A stretch of DNA of 64,000 bases from an uncultured Eubacteriales bacterium. Lineage in GTDB: Bacteria > Bacillota > Clostridia > Christensenellales > CAG-917. How positions within the stretch are numbered: position 1 is the stretch's first letter; every line of letters begins with the position of its first letter. Under the pieces are notes generated by a model. It searched no databases. It was given only the letters and a program-made list of their open reading frames with translations, and was not told the DNA's origin. The position numbers and the translations under genes are program-made. Shown here one piece after another: positions 31,945 through 40,787 of this stretch. The stretch is from NCBI GenBank assembly GCA_900545885.1, contig URAF01000004.1, positions 1 to 64,000 of the forward strand. Reading direction: 5' to 3'.

Positions 31945-33441
31945 ATGGCTTATACTTCGCTTTATCGCAGATACCGTCCCGACACTTTTCGGGACGTAAT
32001 CGGTCAAAATCACATTGTCCGTACGCTTGTCAATCAGATCAAGACTGGCAACATCGGACATGCTTATCTTTTCACGGGCACGCGCGGCACGGGCAAAACG
32101 TCCGTTGCAAAGATTTTTTCGCGCGCGGTCAACTGCCTGCATCCCGAAGACGGTTCGCCTTGCGGCAAATGTCCCGTTTGTCTTGAACTTGCGCTGTCGG
32201 GGAACTTTGACGTTCTCGAAATAGACGCGGCGTCCAACAACTCCGTCGACCAGATACGCGAACTGACCGACAAAATCAATTTTCCGCCTACGATAGGCAA
32301 GTATAAAGTCTACATTGTGGACGAAGTCCACATGCTTTCGAAAAGTGCGCACAACGCGCTTCTGAAAACGCTTGAAGAGCCGCCGGAACACGCAATATTC
32401 ATACTTGCGACAACGGAAGTCCACGCAATCCCCGCAACCATACTTTCGCGTTGCCTGCGTTTCGATTTCAGACTGGTTCCGACGTCGCAGATTGCAGAAC
32501 GCATAAAATACATTTTCGACGACAACGGCATCAAGTATCAGGAACAGGCTGTCAGAATGATTGCATCGGCGGGACAGGGAAGCGTTCGTGACGCGTTGTC
32601 CATTGCCGATATGTGCGTGAGTTACTGCGCGGGCGATATAACTTACGACGGAGTTCTGGAAGTGCTCGGTACTTCCGACCCCATGAAACTCGTTGCGCTT
32701 GCGTCCGCCGTTCTCGACGGCGACGTCGACACCGCGTTGAAAACCGTTGCGGCAATGTGCGACCTCGGCAAAAGCATGGCGGTGCTGGCTTCTGATATGG
32801 CGACGCTCATTCGCAATGCATTGTACGTAAAAACGTGTTCTAACGCGGCGGATTTGCTTTCGTTGCCCACCGAACTCTACGGTGCGCTCAAAAATCTGGC
32901 GGACAAACACACCACGCAGAAACTGCTTGCGGTGCTCAAATGTTTCACTTCGATAGAGGGCGAATTCAGATACAGCACACAACACAGAATATTGCTTGAA
33001 TCCGCGCTTATTTCTGCGGCAACCGAACCTGCAAACGGCGGAAGCGGCAATAATAAGGCGCTTGAACAAAAGGTGTTGCAACTCGAAAGGAAGTTGCAAG
33101 CCATAAGTAAATCGGGTTTTAAGCCGACACCTGCCACAACGGACGCCCGGCAGGTGTGGGGAAGAGTGGCGTCCGCGATAGAACGCAAGGGATTGCAATT
33201 CCTTGCGCTTGCCGCATTGGAAGCTGACGTTGAAACCGACGGCGATATATTCAGGGTTAAAGTCGGTTCGGCGTCCACGATGCGCATACTTTCGGAGAAA
33301 GTAAACCGCGACGTCCTCAACGAAACTTTTGCGATGTACAGCGATATGAAACTTGTCATCGAAGAGGTCGTCAAAATAAACGAAAACAAGGCTCTTCCTT
33401 ATCTGACTTCGATGTTCGGCAAGAGTCTTGAAGTGAAATAA
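31945..33441 (+). CDS. dnaX: DnaX, DNA polymerase III gamma/tau subunit
   Basis: 498 residues starting MAYTSLYRRYRPDTFRDVIG, the conserved DnaX N-terminus, which fixes the ATG at 31945. Walker A is GTRGTGKTS, the zinc-binding Cys cluster is CLHPEDGSPCGKCPVC, Walker B is YIVDEVHML, and the sensor 1 region reads FILATTEVHAIPATILSRC. Domains I-III of the clamp loader are complete; the C-terminal tau part is short (~130 residues). The protein loads the sliding clamp and links the replicase to the helicase. No ribosome binding site precedes the start. ybaB and recR follow, the usual Firmicutes arrangement. Confidence 0.97.
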   Translation: MAYTSLYRRYRPDTFRDVIGQNHIVRTLVNQIKTGNIGHAYLFTGTRGTGKTSVAKIFSRAVNCLHPEDGSPCGKCPVCLELALSGNFDVLEIDAASNNSVDQIRELTDKINFPPTIGKYKVYIVDEVHMLSKSAHNALLKTLEEPPEHAIFILATTEVHAIPATILSRCLRFDFRLVPTSQIAERIKYIFDDNGIKYQEQAVRMIASAGQGSVRDALSIADMCVSYCAGDITYDGVLEVLGTSDPMKLVALASAVLDGDVDTALKTVAAMCDLGKSMAVLASDMATLIRNALYVKTCSNAADLLSLPTELYGALKNLADKHTTQKLLAVLKCFTSIEGEFRYSTQHRILLESALISAATEPANGGSGNNKALEQKVLQLERKLQAISKSGFKPTPATTDARQVWGRVASAIERKGLQFLALAALEADVETDGDIFRVKVGSASTMRILSEKVNRDVLNETFAMYSDMKLVIEEVVKINENKALPYLTSMFGKSLEVK

Positions 33442-33670
33442 ACAGCAAAATATCTCTGTCTATGTTGCGAAAGCATTGCACGACAGATTGGATATCGTTT
33501 TTGCAAAACACGTCGGAATGCTGGCGGTGCATAATGTAAGGCATCAAGCGGTATTTTTGCAAAAATTAGCAATTTAACGTTCCGAAAAGAACGATAAAGC
33601 TCTGTTTTGGGTGCATTGTCAAAACGGGGTGCAGAAAACATAAAATAATAAAAAAGCTACGGAGGCAACA

Positions 33671-33988
33671 ATGGGATTCGGCGGATACGGCGGAAATATG
33701 CAACAGATTATGAAACAGGCGCAGATGATGCAGAAAAAACTGCAAGAGGCGCAGGCACAGCTTGCCGAGGCGGAAGTCACGGGAACTGCGGGCGGCGGTA
33801 TGGTCGAAGTGGTCATCAAAGCCAACAAAACGCCCGTTTCGGTCAGCATCAAACCCGAAGCGGTTGACCCCGACGACGTGGAAATGCTGGAAGACCTCGT
33901 TCTTGCCGCGCTCAACGACGCCATGGAAAAAGCGGACAGCATGTCGCAGGAACTTATGGGACCTCTCGGAGGAAGCGGCCTTTTCTGA
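33671..33988 (+). CDS. ybaB: YbaB/EbfC family nucleoid-associated protein
   Basis: 105 residues. The N-terminal Gly-rich start (GFGGYGGNMQQIMKQAQMMQ) leads into the long helix of the YbaB fold, followed by VTGTAGGGMVEVVIKANKTP and the Asp-Glu-rich helix (VDPDDVEMLEDLVLAALNDA). It is a small dimeric DNA-binding protein, typically encoded between dnaX and recR. GGAGG precedes the ATG by 6 nt. The 229 bp between dnaX and this gene contain no recognisable feature. Confidence 0.95.
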   Translation: MGFGGYGGNMQQIMKQAQMMQKKLQEAQAQLAEAEVTGTAGGGMVEVVIKANKTPVSVSIKPEAVDPDDVEMLEDLVLAALNDAMEKADSMSQELMGPLGGSGLF

Positions 33989-34075
33989 TAAGAAAAGAGT
34001 GCCTATGGATAAACCGCGAATGCGGTGTGTCCGACAATGCAACCGCGATTGCAATAATGTCAGGATTGCCCGTGT

Positions 34076-34101
34076 CGGTGCGCTCAAAAATCGCACCGTT
34101 T
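34076..34101 (+). terminator. Weak hairpin between ybaB and recR
   Basis: CGGTGCG (34076-34082) and CGCACCG (34092-34098) with a 9-nt A-rich loop, followed only by TTTAA. It may attenuate or process the transcript; a complete terminator is doubtful. Confidence 0.35.
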
Positions 34102-34190
34102 AATATGCGTACAGTTCTTGAAACGCTTGCATTTGCGGAATGCGATAAACAGTTGTTTTCCGACATCTAATCGGTCGGATTTTGTGAATT

Positions 34191-34775
34191 ATGAAGTACA
34201 TCGAACCGTTAGCAAGGTTGATTGCAGAGTTTGGCAAACTTCCGTCCGTCGGTGAAAAAACGGCGGCGCGGTATGCTTATGCCATTCTGGAATCGTCCGA
34301 CGAAGACGTGGAGTCTTTGATTGACGCCATACGCAACGTCAAACAGAATGTGCATTTCTGCAAAATATGCGGTGCGTTCACGGAAAACGAAGTGTGCGAC
34401 ATTTGCGCTACGCGTAAGGCAAAGACCATTTGTGTGGTAAAAGAACCGAAAGACGTATCCGCTCTCGAAAAAGTCAAAGGATATGACGGTGTTTATCACG
34501 TTTTGCACGGGGTAATTTCGCCCATGGACAGAGTAGGTCCCGACGACATACGCATAAAAGAACTGCTTGCGCGCCTTGACGGTGTGGAGGAAGTCATACT
34601 TGCAACAAACCCCGACGTCGAGGGTGAAGCAACCGCAATGTATATCGCAAGGCTCATAAAACCTCTCGGCATAAAAGTCACGAGAATTGCCCGCGGATTG
34701 CCCGAAGGAAGCGTAATCGAATACGCGGACGAAAGTACGCTTTCGCGTGCGTTGTCAAGTCGTACGGAACTGTGA
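34191..34775 (+). CDS. recR: RecR, recombination mediator protein
   Basis: 194 residues. The helix-hairpin-helix LIAEFGKLPSVGEKTAARYA is at residues ~9-28. The zinc finger CKICGAFTENEVCDIC is at ~57-72. A Toprim domain follows (TICVVKEPKDVSALEKVKGY ... GVEEVILATNPDVEGEATAM), and the C-terminal motif is KVTRIARGLPEGSVIEYADE. RecR works with RecO and RecF to load RecA on gapped DNA. It lacks an obvious Shine-Dalgarno sequence, unlike ybaB. Confidence 0.96.
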   Translation: MKYIEPLARLIAEFGKLPSVGEKTAARYAYAILESSDEDVESLIDAIRNVKQNVHFCKICGAFTENEVCDICATRKAKTICVVKEPKDVSALEKVKGYDGVYHVLHGVISPMDRVGPDDIRIKELLARLDGVEEVILATNPDVEGEATAMYIARLIKPLGIKVTRIARGLPEGSVIEYADESTLSRALSSRTEL

Positions 34776-34849
34776 TTTCGCGCATCTAACCGCTTGTTTT
34801 ACGATTTTACAAAAGATTTTACAGAATTAAATTTCAACGCAACTCAATG

Positions 34850-34880
34850 AAAAAGCCGCTTTTCGGAGCGGCTTTATTGT
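34850..34880. terminator. Terminator of the dnaX-recR region
   Basis: AAAGCCGCT (34852-34860), TTTCGG loop, AGCGGCTTT (34867-34875), with flanking A and T runs; it may also serve galT on the minus strand. Confidence 0.8.
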
Positions 34881-34935
34881 TGCTTTTATTCGGTTGAATT
34901 TTGCTTTTTTGTTTTGCGGCTTTGCCGTTGTGTTG

Positions 34936-34954
34936 TTTTTTTTTGGGGGGGGGG
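34936..34954 (+). repeat. Homopolymer pair T9-G10
   Basis: Nine T (34936-34944) are directly followed by ten G (34945-34954) in the 3' flank of galT. It is slippage-prone and also a site where base calling or assembly could err. Confidence 0.85.
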
Positions 34955-35050
34955 TAGTGCTTGGCTTGCGGTTTGCTGTCGTTCGGTTTGCCGAAGCCGC
35001 TAATCGCTCGTTGTCGGCGGCTTACCGCTGTCCGATTTACGGATATTCCG

Positions 35051-36598
35051 TTATTCGATGACGGATTTGATGAATTTCTCGAATGCGGCTTGTCCTTCTT
35101 CGTCGTTCTTGAACACGGCGGTTGTGTCGAGAATTTTTTCGCAGGCGTTGTTGATATAGTAGGTTATGACTTCCGCCGCTTTCTCCTCTTTCATATTGTT
35201 GCCGTTGTCCGCTACAAGCTGGGCAATCATTCCGAGATGTTTGTGCAAGGGGTGCGTTTCTTCCGCAAGCGCTTTGAAATCAAGCGGAGCGTCGCCCGTC
35301 AGTATGTCTTTGATGCCTTCGCATTCTTTTTGCAATCTTCCGGGGAGAATGAATACGCCCTGAACTTCGATTATGCCGATTGATTCCTGCTTGATGTTGT
35401 GAAGTTCTTTTGCAGGGTGGAAAATTCCGAAAGGATGCGCTTCGTCCGTGCGGTTGTTGCGAAGAATGAGGTTGATTTGATACTCGCCGTCTTCGTTGAA
35501 ACAAGCGGTAGGAGTGATTGCGTTGTGTTGGGTTTCGCCGTCCGCAGTCACGGTTTTGCAGATTATGTTCACGCTTTCGTCGGAGTAGTTGAGCCACGCA
35601 TTGCGGAAACGTTCAACTGCGCCGAGCAGTTGAGAGCGGTTTTTGCTTTCGAGGCGAATGACGGAGTTGTACCAGTCGGCTATGCTGACGTTGACTTCGG
35701 GGAAGTCTTTCATCAGGTAATATTTTCTTCCGCCGCATTTGAAAATGGGAAGAACTTTTTTGCCGCCCTGATAGTGGTCGTGAGCAAGAATGGAGCCTCC
35801 GACGATGGGGAGAGCAGCGTTGGAGCCGATAAAATAGTCGGGGAAGAGGTCGACAAAGTCAAGCATACGGCGGAAAGTGGCTTCCGTGACGTTCATCGGT
35901 CTGTGTTCGCGGGAAATTACGATTACGTGTTCTTCGAAATATACGAAAGGCGAAAACTGCATGAACCATTCTTCACCGTCGAGTTCGAAGGGAATTGTGC
36001 GCAGGGTCTGACGTGCGGGGTGACCTGCGTTGCCTGCGAAACCTACGTTTTCGGCGCAGAGCAGACATTTGGGATAACCCGTTTTGGCTTCTTTGGCGCG
36101 ACGGACTTCTTCGGGAGTTTTTTCTGGCTTGGCAAGGTTTATCGTGATGACGATTTTGCCGCGCGGATTGTCGTACTCCCACTGAATGTTACGGTCGATG
36201 TCGGGACGGCGGATATACGCCGATTTTTCCGAGAGTTCGCCGAGCCATTTGGCGGCTTTCATGCTACCTTCGTATGCCGCGATGTTGTCGAACTTTTCTA
36301 TGACTTTGGAGGGCGGAGGAGTGAGTACGCCCATAAGTTTGGTTTCGAAAAGCAGTCTGTCGGCTTCTTCACAGATGTTCTTTTTGACCGCGTACTCCGA
36401 CAGCGCGCCGAGCGTGGTGTAAAAGTCGTAGTCTTCGGACGGTGCGGGGGCGGGTTCGGTGAGTTTCAGCATATCGAGCAGTATGTTGGTCACGTATACG
36501 ACGTCCGCTTCGTCAAGACCGAGGTTGCCGACTGCGTAGTCGACGAGGTTTGCAACGTTGGATTTTGCTATTTCTTCAAAAGATTTACGAGGGGACAT
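35051..36598 (-). CDS. galT: GalT, galactose-1-phosphate uridylyltransferase (Firmicutes GalT2 type)
   Basis: 515 residues, the length of the Firmicutes-type GalT family rather than the ~350-residue enterobacterial type. Family motifs include KCLLCAENVGFAGNAGHPAR, RTIPFELDGEEWFMQFSPFV, the GGSILAHDHYQGG active-site region and AHPFGIFHPAKELHNIKQES. It exchanges UMP between UDP-glucose and galactose-1-phosphate (Leloir pathway). The ATG at 36598 has GGAGG; the frame extends 7 codons upstream without support. It is divergent from galK, and galE is not in the window. Confidence 0.94.
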   Translation of the reverse strand: MSPRKSFEEIAKSNVANLVDYAVGNLGLDEADVVYVTNILLDMLKLTEPAPAPSEDYDFYTTLGALSEYAVKKNICEEADRLLFETKLMGVLTPPPSKVIEKFDNIAAYEGSMKAAKWLGELSEKSAYIRRPDIDRNIQWEYDNPRGKIVITINLAKPEKTPEEVRRAKEAKTGYPKCLLCAENVGFAGNAGHPARQTLRTIPFELDGEEWFMQFSPFVYFEEHVIVISREHRPMNVTEATFRRMLDFVDLFPDYFIGSNAALPIVGGSILAHDHYQGGKKVLPIFKCGGRKYYLMKDFPEVNVSIADWYNSVIRLESKNRSQLLGAVERFRNAWLNYSDESVNIICKTVTADGETQHNAITPTACFNEDGEYQINLILRNNRTDEAHPFGIFHPAKELHNIKQESIGIIEVQGVFILPGRLQKECEGIKDILTGDAPLDFKALAEETHPLHKHLGMIAQLVADNGNNMKEEKAAEVITYYINNACEKILDTTAVFKNDEEGQAAFEKFIKSVIE

Positions 36599-36624
36599 AA
36601 AACCTCCGAGCACCCGCAATTCTC

Positions 36625-36653
36625 TTGCAATGCGCGGAATGCTGTGGTATCAT
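36625..36653 (+). promoter_or_regulatory. Promoter of galK
   Basis: TTGCAA (36625-36630), 17 bp, TATCAT (36648-36653), giving a start near 36660. Confidence 0.55.
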
Positions 36654-36667
36654 TAAACAGTACATTT

Positions 36668-36696
36668 ATTATATATGGAGAACGTTCCAATGGCAA
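36668..36696 (-). promoter_or_regulatory. Promoter of galT
   Basis: On the minus strand TTGCCA (36691-36696), 17 bp, TATAAT (36668-36673), giving a start near 36661. Its -35 box lies inside the first codons of galK. Confidence 0.55.
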
Positions 36697-37949
36697 CACT
36701 TTCGACGGAATATTTTGAAAACAAAAGCGGATTTTCTTCCGCACTTGCCGCACTTTACGGCGACGACGCGTCCGTTCGCGCCGACAGGTTTGCAAAACTC
36801 GGCAATCTGCACAAAGAAGTGTTCGGAAAAGATTATACGGACTTCTTTTCTTCCCCAGGCAGAATAGAAATCGTAGGCAATCATACCGACCATAACGCAG
36901 GCAAAGTGCTTGCGGCGGCAATAACCGTCGATACGTTGGGAGCGGTCAGCAAACGCGACGACGGCAGAATAGAAGTCAAATCCGAAAGTTACCCCATGCT
37001 TCGCGTCGACCTTGCGGACGCGGCGTTCAAATCGTCCGAACTCGGAACGTCTACCGCGCTTATAAAAGGCGTTGTGGATTACTTCGTGAGAGCGGGCAAA
37101 AACGTGGGCGGTTTCAACGCCTGTATGGATTCCGTCGTTCCGAAAGGCAGCGGTGTGTCTTCTTCCAGTTCTTTCGAACTCATCATCGCGGAAATCCTCA
37201 ACGTTTACTACAACGACGGCAAACTCGACGCAATATTCAAGGCGAAAGCGTCGCAGTATGCCGAGAACGTATTTTTCGGCAAACCCTGCGGACTGATGGA
37301 CCAGAGCGCGATTGCTCTCGGCGGCGTCAATATGATAGACTTCCGCAGTTTCGACAACCCCGTTGTGGAAGGCGCGAAATGGAAGTTCGACGACCTCGAC
37401 ATTTACGTTGTGGCAACGGGCGGCGACCATTGTGACCTCACCGACGACTATGCGGCAATTCCCGCCGAAATGAAGAGTGTAGCGGAAGCCATGGGCGGCA
37501 AACTTCTGCGCGATATAAACCCCGACGACTTCCTGAAAGCCGAAGACGGACTGCGCGGAAAACTGTCCGAAAGAGCGTTGCTCCGTGCCGAACATTACTT
37601 TGAAGAAAACGTCCGCGTAGAGAAAGCGTTGAAGGCCGTAGACAATGCGGACGAAGCGGAATTCCTTGCGCAGGTCAACGCGTCGGGCAAGAGTTCGGAA
37701 CTCAAATTGCAGAACCTTTACTCCGTTCACGGCGACCACAAAATAGAAGAAGCACTTGCTGTAACCGCAACGATTGACGGTGTTGTGGCACAGCGCGTGC
37801 ACGGCGGCGGTTTTGCGGGAACGATATTGCTTTTCGTCAAAAAGAGCAGTTCAAAAGCCGTAAACGAGAAATTAAACTCCGTTTTCGGGGAAAATAACGT
37901 TTTCAAACTTTCCATTCGTCAATCGGGTGCAACCCGCGTCGAATTCTAG
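36690..37949 (+). CDS. galK: GalK, galactokinase
   Basis: 419 residues from the ATG at 36690, chosen because GGAG lies 9 nt upstream; an in-frame ATG at 36675 is an alternative. GHMP-kinase motifs: the galactokinase signature FSSPGRIEIVGNHTDHNAG (with Asn in place of the usual Glu), the ATP-binding VPKGSGVSSSSSFELI loop and the C-terminal VHGGGFAGTILLFV. It phosphorylates galactose at C1 in the cytosol. It is divergent from galT and followed 8 bp later by lgt, probably on the same transcript. Confidence 0.95.
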   Translation: MATLSTEYFENKSGFSSALAALYGDDASVRADRFAKLGNLHKEVFGKDYTDFFSSPGRIEIVGNHTDHNAGKVLAAAITVDTLGAVSKRDDGRIEVKSESYPMLRVDLADAAFKSSELGTSTALIKGVVDYFVRAGKNVGGFNACMDSVVPKGSGVSSSSSFELIIAEILNVYYNDGKLDAIFKAKASQYAENVFFGKPCGLMDQSAIALGGVNMIDFRSFDNPVVEGAKWKFDDLDIYVVATGGDHCDLTDDYAAIPAEMKSVAEAMGGKLLRDINPDDFLKAEDGLRGKLSERALLRAEHYFEENVRVEKALKAVDNADEAEFLAQVNASGKSSELKLQNLYSVHGDHKIEEALAVTATIDGVVAQRVHGGGFAGTILLFVKKSSSKAVNEKLNSVFGENNVFKLSIRQSGATRVEF

Positions 37950-37957
37950 GAGGCAAT

Positions 37958-39229
37958 ATGAACCTGTTGTCCGCCATTGACAAAATAGCGTTCAGCATAG
38001 GCAACGTCGACGTTGCGTGGTACGGCATTATAATCGTCATAGGTATGATTGTCGGGCTGACCATTCTGTGCGTGGAATGCAAGCGTATCAACCTTGTAAT
38101 CGACGACGCCGTGGAACTTTTCCTGTGGATTATTCCGCTTGCGATAATATTCGGCAGACTGTTTTACGTGTTTGCCCGCCCCGAAGTTTATTTCCCCATC
38201 GACAGTTGGGACGCGTTCGTCAATATGATTGCAGTATGGGACGGCGGTATTACGATAATCGGCGGCATATTCGGCGGCATTATCGGCGCAATAATCTTTG
38301 CTTATCGTATGCGCAAGAAGTGCAACTTCGGCAATATCGTCGACCTTGCCGTTGTTCCTCTTCTTTCGGGACAGATTATCGGCAGAATAGGCAACTTCAT
38401 AAATCAGGAAGCGTTCGGCATTCCCATTCTCGACCCGCGTTTTCAGCATTTTCCGTTTGCGGTTTACATTACCGAACCCAGCGGCGTGGAAGATGCGTTC
38501 AAAGACGTAGTATATTCCAACGTGCCCGGCTATTTTGCCGCGACTTTCTTTTACGAAATGGTGTGGAACTTTATCGGCGCGTGCATTTTCTTCGCAATAT
38601 GGCGCAAGAACAAACGCTTCCCCGGAATACTCGGTTTCTGCTATTTCTTCTGGTATTTCCTCGGAAGAGGCTTTCTCGAAACTCTCCGTATCGACGCGGT
38701 TCCCGTCACGCAGATAGCCTGTCTGGTGCTGATGCCCGTTGCGCTTATCGGCGGCATCGCGTATATACTCATTTGCCTTACAAGACAGAGTTTCCGCTAC
38801 GTCAACAAAGCAATACTCGCAGGCGAACTCGATATTGCGGAACTTGACAAATTCGACGTCGCAAACTACAAGTTCGTCACCCGCCTTATTTCCCGTCACG
38901 GAGCGTTCAGAAAGTTTTACGGTGTGGAAGAAGTGGGAATAGTCGATATTGACAACGCAGAGTATATCCACAAGGTAAGGACGCCTTGGGAACTCCCCAA
39001 AACGGCAAAAGCCGCGGCGGTTGCCGCGGCAGACGCAAACGGCGTGGCAGAGAATACCACGGCGGATTGCACAAACTGCGACGGTATAACCGCTGAAAGC
39101 AAATGCGATGCAACGGAAAAATCCGCGCAGACAGAAGCCGAAAATGCGGCGGATGAAAAAACGGAAAGCGCGGAAGCGGAAGCCGAAGCACAGACCGACG
39201 AACAGGAAAACGACAAACAGAAGGACTGA
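37958..39229 (+). CDS. lgt: Lgt, prolipoprotein diacylglyceryl transferase with acidic C-terminal tail
   Basis: 423 residues; usual Lgt is about 280. Seven helices span residues ~15-280, and the Lgt signature GRIGNFINQEAFG is at about 142-154. Other conserved segments are VWDGGITIIGGIFGGIIGAI and the C-terminal GFCYFFWYFLGRGFLETLR with the essential Arg. From ~350 on the protein is Ala/Glu/Thr-rich and acidic, ending EQENDKQKD, a tail not needed for the family. It attaches diacylglycerol to the lipobox Cys of prolipoproteins, such as the several encoded in this window. AGGAGG precedes the ATG; pncB starts 3 bp after its stop. Confidence 0.95.
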   Translation: MNLLSAIDKIAFSIGNVDVAWYGIIIVIGMIVGLTILCVECKRINLVIDDAVELFLWIIPLAIIFGRLFYVFARPEVYFPIDSWDAFVNMIAVWDGGITIIGGIFGGIIGAIIFAYRMRKKCNFGNIVDLAVVPLLSGQIIGRIGNFINQEAFGIPILDPRFQHFPFAVYITEPSGVEDAFKDVVYSNVPGYFAATFFYEMVWNFIGACIFFAIWRKNKRFPGILGFCYFFWYFLGRGFLETLRIDAVPVTQIACLVLMPVALIGGIAYILICLTRQSFRYVNKAILAGELDIAELDKFDVANYKFVTRLISRHGAFRKFYGVEEVGIVDIDNAEYIHKVRTPWELPKTAKAAAVAAADANGVAENTTADCTNCDGITAESKCDATEKSAQTEAENAADEKTESAEAEAEAQTDEQENDKQKD

Positions 39230-39232
39230 AAA

Positions 39233-40675
39233 ATGAGCAAAGGATTGATTGAAAAGCGCAACCTTACGATGCTCACCGATTTGTATCAGCTTACGATGGT
39301 GAACGGATATATGCAGTGCGGACTGGACGAACGCAAAGCTGCGTTCGACTTGTTTTACAGAGGAACGGGCGGTTATTCTTACGCAGTTGCCGCAGGCCTC
39401 GAACAGGCGGTTGAATATATCCGCGATCTGCATTATGACAAAGAAGATCTGGATTATCTCCGTTCGCTCGGAATATTCCCCGAGAGTTTTCTCGAACGAC
39501 TTGCGAAATTCCGTTTTACGGGCGACATAAAAGCAGTTCCCGAAGGAACGGTTATTTTCCCGTACGAACCCATTATCACGGTTATCGCGCCTCTGTTTGA
39601 AGCGCAGCTTATCGAAACGGCCTTGCTCACGATTATCAACCACCAGACGTTGATTGCCACCACGGCGGCGCGTATGTGCGCTTGCACGAATGCGCAGATA
39701 CTGGAATTCGGTTTGAGAAGAGCACAGGGCGCAGACGCGGGCGTTTACGGCGCACGCGCGGCGTACATCGGCGGTTGCCGTTCGACGTCCAACGTTCTTG
39801 CGGGGCAGATGTTCGGCATTCCCGTAAAAGGCACGCACTCCCACAGTTGGGTTATGTCTTTCCCGTCCGAACTTGAAGCGTTCAGAAAATACGCGGAAAT
39901 TTATCCCGACGGGTGCCTGTTGCTTGTGGATACCTACGACACTTTGAAAAGCGGCGTACCCAACGCAATCAAGGTTTTCGACGAACTAAAAGCCGCAGGA
40001 CACAAACCCATAGGTATAAGACTGGACAGCGGCGACCTTGCGTATCTCAGCCGCGAAGCGCGCAAGATGCTGGACGCTGCGGGGCATACCGATTGCAAGA
40101 TATTCGCGTCCAACGACATCGACGAAAACGTTCTGCTTGCTTTGAACTCGCAGGACGCAAAAATCGACGTTTACGGTATCGGAACGAAACTCATAACCAG
40201 CTTTTCCAACGCTTCCCTCGGCGGAGTGTACAAACTTTGCGCAATCGAACAGGACGGAAAACTTGTCCCGCGTATCAAGGTTTCGGACAGCCACGAAAAG
40301 ACAACTAACCCCGCAATCAAAAAGGTTGTGAGAATTTACAAAAAAGGAATGGCGGCGGCGGATCTTATCTGCCTTGCGGACGAAACAATCGATACGTCGG
40401 TGCCGCTCACCGTTTTCCACCCCGAACAGACTTACAAGCGTACGACGTTCACCGAATACGAAGTCAAAGACCTTATGGTCGACGTGTTCAAGGACGGCAA
40501 GCTCGTTTACAAACTCCCGACACTCGAAGAAATCGGCGAGTACCACGATAAATCCAAAGCCGAATTCTTCCCCGAATACAAGCGAGTCGTCAACACGCAG
40601 TACTACAAAGTCGACCTCAGCCGCAAACTTTGGGAACTCAAAAACAGACTTCTCGACGAGTCGCAGAACATCTGA
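39233..40675 (+). CDS. pncB: PncB, nicotinate phosphoribosyltransferase
   Basis: 480 residues. NAPRTase motifs: MLTDLYQLTMVNGYMQCGLD at the N-terminus, then FYRGTGGYSYAVAAGLEQ, EFGLRRAQGADAGVYGARAA, FGIPVKGTHSHSWVMSF, GIRLDSGDLAYLSREARKML and YGIGTKLITSFSNASLGGVY. It converts nicotinate to nicotinate mononucleotide, the salvage entry to NAD. AAGGA lies 7 nt before the ATG. It probably shares a transcript with galK and lgt, and a terminator follows. Confidence 0.96.
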   Translation: MSKGLIEKRNLTMLTDLYQLTMVNGYMQCGLDERKAAFDLFYRGTGGYSYAVAAGLEQAVEYIRDLHYDKEDLDYLRSLGIFPESFLERLAKFRFTGDIKAVPEGTVIFPYEPIITVIAPLFEAQLIETALLTIINHQTLIATTAARMCACTNAQILEFGLRRAQGADAGVYGARAAYIGGCRSTSNVLAGQMFGIPVKGTHSHSWVMSFPSELEAFRKYAEIYPDGCLLLVDTYDTLKSGVPNAIKVFDELKAAGHKPIGIRLDSGDLAYLSREARKMLDAAGHTDCKIFASNDIDENVLLALNSQDAKIDVYGIGTKLITSFSNASLGGVYKLCAIEQDGKLVPRIKVSDSHEKTTNPAIKKVVRIYKKGMAAADLICLADETIDTSVPLTVFHPEQTYKRTTFTEYEVKDLMVDVFKDGKLVYKLPTLEEIGEYHDKSKAEFFPEYKRVVNTQYYKVDLSRKLWELKNRLLDESQNI

Positions 40676-40740
40676 GCGGACTGAAAAGCAAAAGGCGGCA
40701 TTTTCCGACAAAATACCACGCCCGACGAAAGAACTCCGAC

Positions 40741-40775
40741 ACCCTTCCCGTTTATACTGGAAGGGTAGTTTTTTA
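40741..40775 (+). terminator. Terminator after pncB, directly in front of the DivIVA-like gene
   Basis: ACCCTTCC (40741-40748), 10-nt loop, GGAAGGGT (40759-40766), then AGTTTTTTA. The ribosome binding site of the next gene begins within 10 nt of the T-run, so read-through is its likely source of transcription unless a promoter overlaps the stem. Confidence 0.75.
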
Positions 40776-40787
40776 TAGGAGAAGGCT

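Noticed and set aside
31696..33198. 500-codon minus-strand frame opposite dnaX
   Set aside because: Shadow of dnaX with no similarity to any family and a composition rich in Arg, Phe and Val.
33570..33595. LexA-type operator (GTTC-CGAAAA-GAAC) upstream of ybaB
   Set aside because: The half-sites are in the reverse order and spacing of the Firmicutes LexA box (GAAC-N4-GTTC).
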